Positions 60,027-64,000 of a DNA stretch of 64,000 nucleotides are shown here, in pieces. This DNA comes from Sphingomonas cannabina (GTDB lineage: Bacteria; Pseudomonadota; Alphaproteobacteria; Sphingomonadales; Sphingomonadaceae). Below the pieces are notes generated by a model, which was not told where the DNA came from, made no database searches, and saw nothing but the letters and a program-made list of their open reading frames with translations. Position numbers and translations under genes: made by a program. The stretch's first letter is position 1. Every line of letters starts with the position of its first letter. The DNA lies in the NCBI RefSeq assembly GCF_021391395.1, contig NZ_CP090059.1, positions 2,031,001-2,095,000 of the forward strand. Reading direction: 5' to 3'.

Positions 60027-61237
60027 CGCGTCGCTCCGATGGGTTCGAGCACCAGGTCGCGGGTGATGACCACGCGCAACGGGTGGCCCGGCCGGATGGT
60101 GAGCGTCGGCTGCACGTTGAGCTGCCGTCGCACGATCTGTTGGCCAGTTTGATTGATGGTATCCTGCGATCCGCGGCGCAGGGCGCGGGTCAGGTCGTCT
60201 TCGCTGTCCGCGCCCAGCTCAGCGCCGACGCCGAGCAGCGTCGAGACGGCGGCCGCCCGGAGCAGATTGCCCCAATGCTGGTTCACGCGGTCCTGTAGTC
60301 CTGCGAACCCTGCACCATCCGCGCCGGGCTGGCGCTCGAGAACGATCGAGCGCCCATCCGGCATGATGAGGCGATCCCAGGCAAGCAGCACGCGGGTCTG
60401 CCCGGCGGCGACCTCGCTGTCATATTCGCCGATGAGCCGCGCACCCTGCGGAATGAGCAGGATGCGGCCTGTGGGGCTGTCGTAGACGTTGGCCGTGACC
60501 TGCGCGGTGATCTGGCCGGGCAGGTCGGAACGGATGCCGGTGATGAGCGCGGCCGGAATGACGGCGCCGGCCTGCACGATGTTGGGTGACGCTGGCGCCA
60601 CGAGCCGCTCGACGCTCACCGTGCGCTGATTGGACGCTTGGGCCATGAAGGCGCGCTTGGCGGCCTGGTCGCCCTGCGCTGCGGCCTGCTGTGGCTGCTG
60701 GGCGGCCGGATCGGGCAGCGCCAGCGTCGGCGCTGCGGCAGTTCCGCCAGCATTGGCCGAGCTGCCGCCGAGGAACACGCCGCTCGTGCGGGCGGCGTCG
60801 CGCTCCTGTTGCGTGCGCTGGCGCGCGGCCTCAGCCGCCTGAGCACGCGGATCGGGCTGCCCCGGCTGTGCGCCGACCGGCGGCACCGGCACATTCTCGC
60901 CGCGCTGCTGGGCGGAAACGATCGGGCCACCGAGATCGCCGGGAAGCGGCGGACCCAGCCGGGGCGCCTGCGCATAATCGCGCGGCCCGGACGTGATGGT
61001 CTCGGCCGTGGGTCGGCTCTCGGTGTTGTAGAGTTCCTCGGCCTGCCGCTCGCCGGCAGGCTTGAGTGCGTAGATCAGCGAGCCGCCGATGCCGAGGCCA
61101 GCGGCGACGCCGACGACGGCGAGCGCTTTGCGTGACAGACGCATGACGCGCGGCGGGTCGCCGCGAAGCTGAAAGGCTTGGCTATCGGAGCGCGGCGCGG
61201 CGGGCGCAGCAGACGGAGTGTAGATCGGATCGCTCAC
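60023..61237 (-). CDS. trbI: TrbI/VirB10-type conjugal transfer protein
   Basis: 404 residues. The cytoplasmic N-terminus is followed by one membrane segment (ALAVVGVAAGLGIGGSLIYA near residue 38), a Pro/Gln/Ala-rich periplasmic stretch (about 75-190), and the conserved TrbI beta-barrel domain: VQAGAVIPAALITGIRSDLP near 218, QVTANVYDSPTGRILLIPQG, ARLIGEYDSEVAAGQTRVLL, and the closing RPGHPLRVVITRDLVLEP. It spans both membranes as the core scaffold of a type IV secretion channel. It starts with GTG overlapping the stop of the trbG-like gene. Upstream partners TrbB-TrbF are absent, so the channel cannot be assembled from this locus alone. Confidence 0.93.
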   Translation of the reverse strand: MSDPIYTPSAAPAAPRSDSQAFQLRGDPPRVMRLSRKALAVVGVAAGLGIGGSLIYALKPAGERQAEELYNTESRPTAETITSGPRDYAQAPRLGPPLPGDLGGPIVSAQQRGENVPVPPVGAQPGQPDPRAQAAEAARQRTQQERDAARTSGVFLGGSSANAGGTAAAPTLALPDPAAQQPQQAAAQGDQAAKRAFMAQASNQRTVSVERLVAPASPNIVQAGAVIPAALITGIRSDLPGQITAQVTANVYDSPTGRILLIPQGARLIGEYDSEVAAGQTRVLLAWDRLIMPDGRSIVLERQPGADGAGFAGLQDRVNQHWGNLLRAAAVSTLLGVGAELGADSEDDLTRALRRGSQDTINQTGQQIVRRQLNVQPTLTIRPGHPLRVVITRDLVLEPIGATR

Positions 61238-61995
61238 GGCCGCCCCCGCCGTCCATCGTCGCGCACGATGCGGACGCGCTGTTCGCTGCGCCGGTCGCCC
61301 AGGCGCAGCTCGGCGGCGGCGAACAGGTGATCGACCACCATATAGCGGCCCTGCACGCGGTAATTGACCAACTGGGCGTCGCCTGCCGCACCCGTCACGA
61401 ACAGCGGCGGCATCTCGCCCTGCGAGATCCCGGCTGGAAATTCGATGAACACCTGCCGTCCGTCATCGAACGCGCGAACCGGACGCCACGGCGCGCGGTC
61501 GCCTTCGATGCGATAGCGGAAATTAAGCGCGGACACGTCGACGCCCGTCGCCGCCGGCGCGGCGCTCGTGGCGGCGGCGTTGCTCGCCTGCAAGGCGATG
61601 AGCTGGTCCTGCGGGTAGGTCCAGCTCACCGACGCCATATAGGTCGCGACCGTGGCGCGCAGCTCCAGATGATAGGTGCGCCGGTCGGTGTTGATGACAT
61701 GTTGAGCCATTAGTGCAGGCGACTGAAAGCTCAGAGCGATCAGCCCGCCCATACGTCGCACCTGGCGGTCATGACCGGGTTCGATGTGGAGCTCATGCGG
61801 GTCGAGCTCGAACGTCGGTGAATTGCTGTCTGTGAAGATCACCGTCGCATGCCAAAATGTCGGGCGCAGGTGGCGAAACCCTTCACTGCGAGCCCAATCT
61901 GCCAATTCGGTCGCATTCTTTAGTGCACGTATCACCGCCAGGCCTGGAGGCCCGAATGATGCAGTCATTGACCTCCCCAGTTTCAAATCCGGCAC
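61234..61995 (-). CDS. Chimeric ORF: 2H-phosphoesterase (Acb1-like) N-terminus joined to TrbG C-terminus
   Basis: 253 residues. The C-terminal part from about residue 100 (VINTDRRTYHLELRATVATY, MASVSWTYPQDQLIALQ, NFRYRIEGDRAPWRPVRAFD) is TrbG/VirB9. The normal TrbG start, with signal peptide and N-terminal domain, is replaced by an unrelated ~98 residues: LAVIRALKNATELADWARSE, GF, HATVIFTD, and GGLIALSFQSPALMAQH. That stretch resembles phage-borne 2H phosphoesterases of the Acb1 (anti-CBASS) type, with the first HxT motif present and the second cut off. The join lies near 61699. The protein has no signal peptide, so the TrbG part cannot reach the periplasm normally. Probably a recombination product, non-functional as TrbG. 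The N-terminal identification is tentative. Confidence 0.7.
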   Translation of the reverse strand: MPDLKLGRSMTASFGPPGLAVIRALKNATELADWARSEGFRHLRPTFWHATVIFTDSNSPTFELDPHELHIEPGHDRQVRRMGGLIALSFQSPALMAQHVINTDRRTYHLELRATVATYMASVSWTYPQDQLIALQASNAAATSAAPAATGVDVSALNFRYRIEGDRAPWRPVRAFDDGRQVFIEFPAGISQGEMPPLFVTGAAGDAQLVNYRVQGRYMVVDHLFAAAELRLGDRRSEQRVRIVRDDGRRGRP

Positions 61996-62068
61996 CTCGG
62001 CTGGCGTAAGCGTTCCAAGGTAACGCTCCGAGCCCTCCTTGTGTTTTCGGCCTCATCGACTAATATGC

Positions 62069-62079
62069 AGTCAATGACT
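62069..62079. promoter_or_regulatory. Palindrome upstream of the toxin-antitoxin operon
   Basis: AGTCA-A-TGACT is a perfect palindrome 14 bases before the antitoxin start, where such antitoxins usually bind for autoregulation. A near-identical copy, AGTCATTGACC, lies at 61963-61973 near the start of the chimeric trbG ORF. Confidence 0.5.
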
Positions 62080-62092
62080 TACGGAGGCGAAC

Positions 62093-62341
62093 ATGGCGGT
62101 CATGACGATCCGAAACATCGATGATGCGATCAAGAATCGCCTGCGCCTGCGCGCGGCGATGCACGGCCGCTCGATGGAAGACGAGGCCCGCGATATCCTG
62201 CGTTCGGCGCTCTCAACCGAAATCCCGCGGCCTCGCAATCTGGGTCAGGCCATCCATGAGCGCTTTCGTGCGCTAGGCGGCGTCGATCTGCCTGACGTGC
62301 CGCGCCAGGCCATCCGGCCGCCGGTGGACTTTGGCGAATGA
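62093..62341 (+). CDS. Ribbon-helix-helix antitoxin, FitA/VapB type
   Basis: 82 residues. The N-terminal MTIRNIDDAIKNRLRLRAAM, HGRSMEDEARDILRSAL block is the ribbon-helix-helix DNA-binding motif of FitA-like antitoxins; the C-terminal tail (PRNLGQAIHERFRALGG, PPVDFGE) is expected to thread into the toxin active site. ATG 62093 follows GGAGG. Its stop overlaps the toxin start (ATGA), the usual coupling. It probably represses its own operon through the palindrome at 62069. Such modules often sit next to trb genes on integrative elements, where they favour retention. Confidence 0.9.
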   Translation: MAVMTIRNIDDAIKNRLRLRAAMHGRSMEDEARDILRSALSTEIPRPRNLGQAIHERFRALGGVDLPDVPRQAIRPPVDFGE

Positions 62342-62760
62342 TCGTCCTCGACACCAACGTCATTTCCGAGCTGATGCGACGCGAACCCGAGCGGAGGGTC
62401 TTGGCGTGGATGGCAGAGCAACCAATGGCGGGCGTGTTCACGACCACGCTGACGCAGGCCGAAATCTTCTACGGTCTGGCGCTGCTTCCCGAGGGACGTC
62501 GCCGGGACGACCTGCTGGCGGCTGCGCGCCCGATGTTCGATGTCGATCTGGCCGGGCGTGTCCTGCCGTTCGATAGCGATGCAGCCCTTGCGTACCCGGA
62601 CATCGCCGCCGGGCGGAAACAGGGTGGCAAGCCGATCAGCCAGATCGATGCACAGATTGCGGCGATCGTGCGCTCGCGCGGCGCGCGGTTGGCGACTCGC
62701 AACGTCCGTGATTTCGCCGATTGCGGAATCACGGTTGTCGATCCGTGGGGCGAAGCATGA
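62338..62760 (+). CDS. PIN-domain ribonuclease toxin, FitB/VapC type
   Basis: 140 residues of the PIN nuclease family. Four acidic positions line up: Asp in MIVLDTNVISELMRRE, Glu in TTLTQAEIFYGLALLP near residue 42, Asp in SQIDAQIAAIVRSRGA near 102, and Asp in LATRNVRDFADCGI near 120. It cleaves RNA when freed from its antitoxin. The LxTRNVRDFxxxGIxxVDPW ending is characteristic of FitB-like toxins. It overlaps the antitoxin gene by 4 bases and is intact. Confidence 0.92.
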   Translation: MIVLDTNVISELMRREPERRVLAWMAEQPMAGVFTTTLTQAEIFYGLALLPEGRRRDDLLAAARPMFDVDLAGRVLPFDSDAALAYPDIAAGRKQGGKPISQIDAQIAAIVRSRGARLATRNVRDFADCGITVVDPWGEA

Positions 62761-62842
62761 CACCCGCCGCAGCGCGCCCCTATCTGCGCTTCGCCGCGCG
62801 GGAGGCTTTGCGCGGGATGCCGGCGCGCGGCAGCCTGCTGCT

Positions 62843-63088
62843 ATGGCCCTTCCTCGCAAGCTCCGCCGCCGCACGCCTCGTCGCTGGGCTGAATGCCCGG
62901 ATGACCTACACGATTACACCAATCGCGTGGCGCCGCGCCGGGCTTCGCGCCGGTCGCGCGAGGATGACGGGCCGATCATCGTCACCGATGATTGGCCAGC
63001 GCAAGTTCCGATCGGTGACGCGGAGCTGCGCGCGATCGAAGGCCATATGCGCCAAGAGCTGGATATGTTGTTCGGACCGCTGTCGTGA
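62843..63088 (+). CDS. Small hypothetical protein upstream of the recombinase
   Basis: 81 residues that I do not recognise. The N-terminal half is strongly basic (LPRKLRRRTPRRWAECPDDL, RRASRRSR) and the C-terminal half acidic (EDDGPIIVTDDWPAQVPIGD, AELRAIEGHMRQELDMLFGP). It lies 21 bases before the recombinase start. The basic/acidic split suggests a small nucleic-acid-associated protein carried with the recombinase. A different frame starting at 62757, overlapping the toxin stop, is also open (118 residues), but its C-terminal half is low-quality Arg/Ser sequence; its first half cannot be fully excluded as a short coupled gene. Confidence 0.5.
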   Translation: MALPRKLRRRTPRRWAECPDDLHDYTNRVAPRRASRRSREDDGPIIVTDDWPAQVPIGDAELRAIEGHMRQELDMLFGPLS

Positions 63089-63109
63089 AGGATTGAGGAG
63101 TGAAGTGTC

Positions 63110-64000
63110 ATGACCAGCGCCGCCCTGCGACGAGATGAGGATGAGGCGCCGGTCGCGGTGACGGCCCGTGCCGCGCTCTATCTTCGCGTCTCCACTGGCA
63201 GGCAGGCCGAAAGCGACCTGTCGATCCCCGACCAGCGCCGCCAGATCGAAGGCTATTGCTTGTCACGCGGCTGGGAGATTGCCGCCGAGTTCGTGGAGCC
63301 GGGCAACACCGCGACCGACGATCGTCGGCCGGCATTTCAGGCAATGATTGACGCGGCGATGGCCAAGCCGCCGACGTTCACCGTCATCGTCGTCCACAGC
63401 TTCTCGCGATTCTTCCGCGATCAGTTTCAGTTTGAGTTCTACGTCCGCAAGCTGGCGAAGAACGGGGTGAAGCTGGTTTCAATCACGCAGGACCTCGGCG
63501 ACGATCCGATGAGCGTGATGATGCGCCAGATCATGACGCTGTTCGACGAATATCAGTCGAAGGAGAATGGCAAGCACACGCTGCGGGCGATGAAGGAGAA
63601 CGCACGGCAGGGCTTCTGGAACGGGGCTCGTGCGCCGATCGGCTATCGCGTAGTCGCGGCCGGAGAGCGTGGCGCGAAGATCAAGAAGAAGCTGGAGGTC
63701 GATCCGATCCAGGCCGAGACGGTGCGGCGCATCTACCGTATGGCGCTGAACGGCGTCGATAACTGCGGGCCTATGGGCCTAAAGTCGATTGCCGCTTGGC
63801 TCAACGAGAACAACATCCGCACCCGCGACGGCGGGCGCTGGGGCTTGGGTGCGGTGCATCAGGTTCTCACCCGCACGACCTATATCGGCCAGCACCGCTT
63901 CAACACCCGCGATCATAAGACGAGAACGCCGAAGCCCGAGAGCGAGCACGCCGTTATGGAAGTGCCCGCGATCGTCTCGGAAGCGGAGTTCGAGGCTGTC
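63110..64000 (+). CDS. Large serine recombinase, truncated by the window end
   Basis: At least 297 residues, open at the right edge. The resolvase catalytic domain begins with ARAALYLRVSTGRQAESDLS carrying the nucleophilic Ser, then DQRRQIEGYCLSRGWEIAAE, VVHSFSRFFRDQFQFEFYVR, and LFDEYQSKENGKHTLRAMKE on the E-helix. A recombinase domain follows (FWNGARAPIGYRVVAAGERG; LGAVHQVLTRTTYIGQHRFN). Enzymes of this size catalyse integration or excision of mobile elements. ATG 63110 follows GAGGAG. Its position beside a toxin-antitoxin pair and trb remnants marks this region as an integrative element; the att site is not visible. Confidence 0.93.
   Translation, partial: MTSAALRRDEDEAPVAVTARAALYLRVSTGRQAESDLSIPDQRRQIEGYCLSRGWEIAAEFVEPGNTATDDRRPAFQAMIDAAMAKPPTFTVIVVHSFSRFFRDQFQFEFYVRKLAKNGVKLVSITQDLGDDPMSVMMRQIMTLFDEYQSKENGKHTLRAMKENARQGFWNGARAPIGYRVVAAGERGAKIKKKLEVDPIQAETVRRIYRMALNGVDNCGPMGLKSIAAWLNENNIRTRDGGRWGLGAVHQVLTRTTYIGQHRFNTRDHKTRTPKPESEHAVMEVPAIVSEAEFEAV

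Noticed and set aside
62757..63113. 118-codon frame overlapping the toxin stop
   Set aside because: The C-terminal half is low-quality Arg/Ser sequence and conflicts with the better frame 62843-63088; kept only as an alternative note.

Overview
The window is GC-rich and dense with TonB-dependent receptors (TBDRs), Tat or Sec signal peptides and carbohydrate-active enzymes. It ends in a remnant of a trb conjugation operon of the trbG-trbI-DUF2274 type. This combination points to an alphaproteobacterium of the Sphingomonadaceae, most likely a Sphingomonas-like genus. I saw no rRNA, tRNA or CRISPR array.

About 1-55.5 kb is one large plant-polysaccharide and uronate utilisation region built from several sub-loci. 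(a) 0-9.7 kb: a hexuronate/galactonate-type MFS permease with an unrecognised Tat-exported protein, facing a minus-strand series of TBDR, 5-dehydro-4-deoxyglucarate dehydratase (KdgD), LysR regulator and type-B carboxylesterase. (b) 9.8-22.7 kb: a glucuronoxylan/acidic-glycan set of a GH28-like beta-helix, GH43, GH97, LacI regulator, LacY-like MFS, GH88 unsaturated glucuronyl hydrolase, GH115 alpha-glucuronidase and GH10 xylanase. A shared palindrome, TGWTATCGATAWCA, recurs in front of the TBDR, GH43/GH97, lacI/MFS and the next TBDR, so the local LacI protein probably controls a regulon. (c) 23.7-31.3 kb: TBDR, a GntR/FadR regulator, a stand-alone LuxR-type HTH protein, a GntP permease with its own FadR-type regulator, and gluconokinase. 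(d) 31.5-44 kb: two paralogous ~1000-residue exported proteins (two pectate-lyase-3-like beta-helix segments plus a propeller-like tail) flanking a TBDR, then another TBDR. (e) 44-55.5 kb: a GH2-DUF4861-DUF2264 operon divergent from a FadR-type regulator, then TBDR, GH105 and KduI.

The genes suggest this flow: TBDRs import oligosaccharides; exported GH10/GH115/GH43/GH97/GH28/GH2 and the beta-helix proteins trim them in the periplasm; MFS and GntP permeases carry products inward; GH88 removes unsaturated uronates in the cytoplasm; KduI, KdgD and GntK feed central metabolism. I did not recognise a classical polysaccharide lyase, KduD, KdgK or KdgA. That makes the two beta-helix proteins and the unknown Tat protein the best candidates for new enzyme activities.

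From 55.8 kb to the end lie housekeeping-type small genes (an EF-hand protein, a YbaK-type deacylase), then decayed and mosaic DNA: a hemerythrin-like pseudogene, a TBDR and a LysR gene that have both lost their 5' halves at one shared junction, an EexN-like protein, trbI-DUF2274, a chimeric gene joining a 2H-phosphoesterase (Acb1-like) N-terminus to the TrbG C-terminus, a FitAB/VapBC-type toxin-antitoxin pair, and a large serine recombinase cut by the window end. This looks like the eroded edge of an integrative element.
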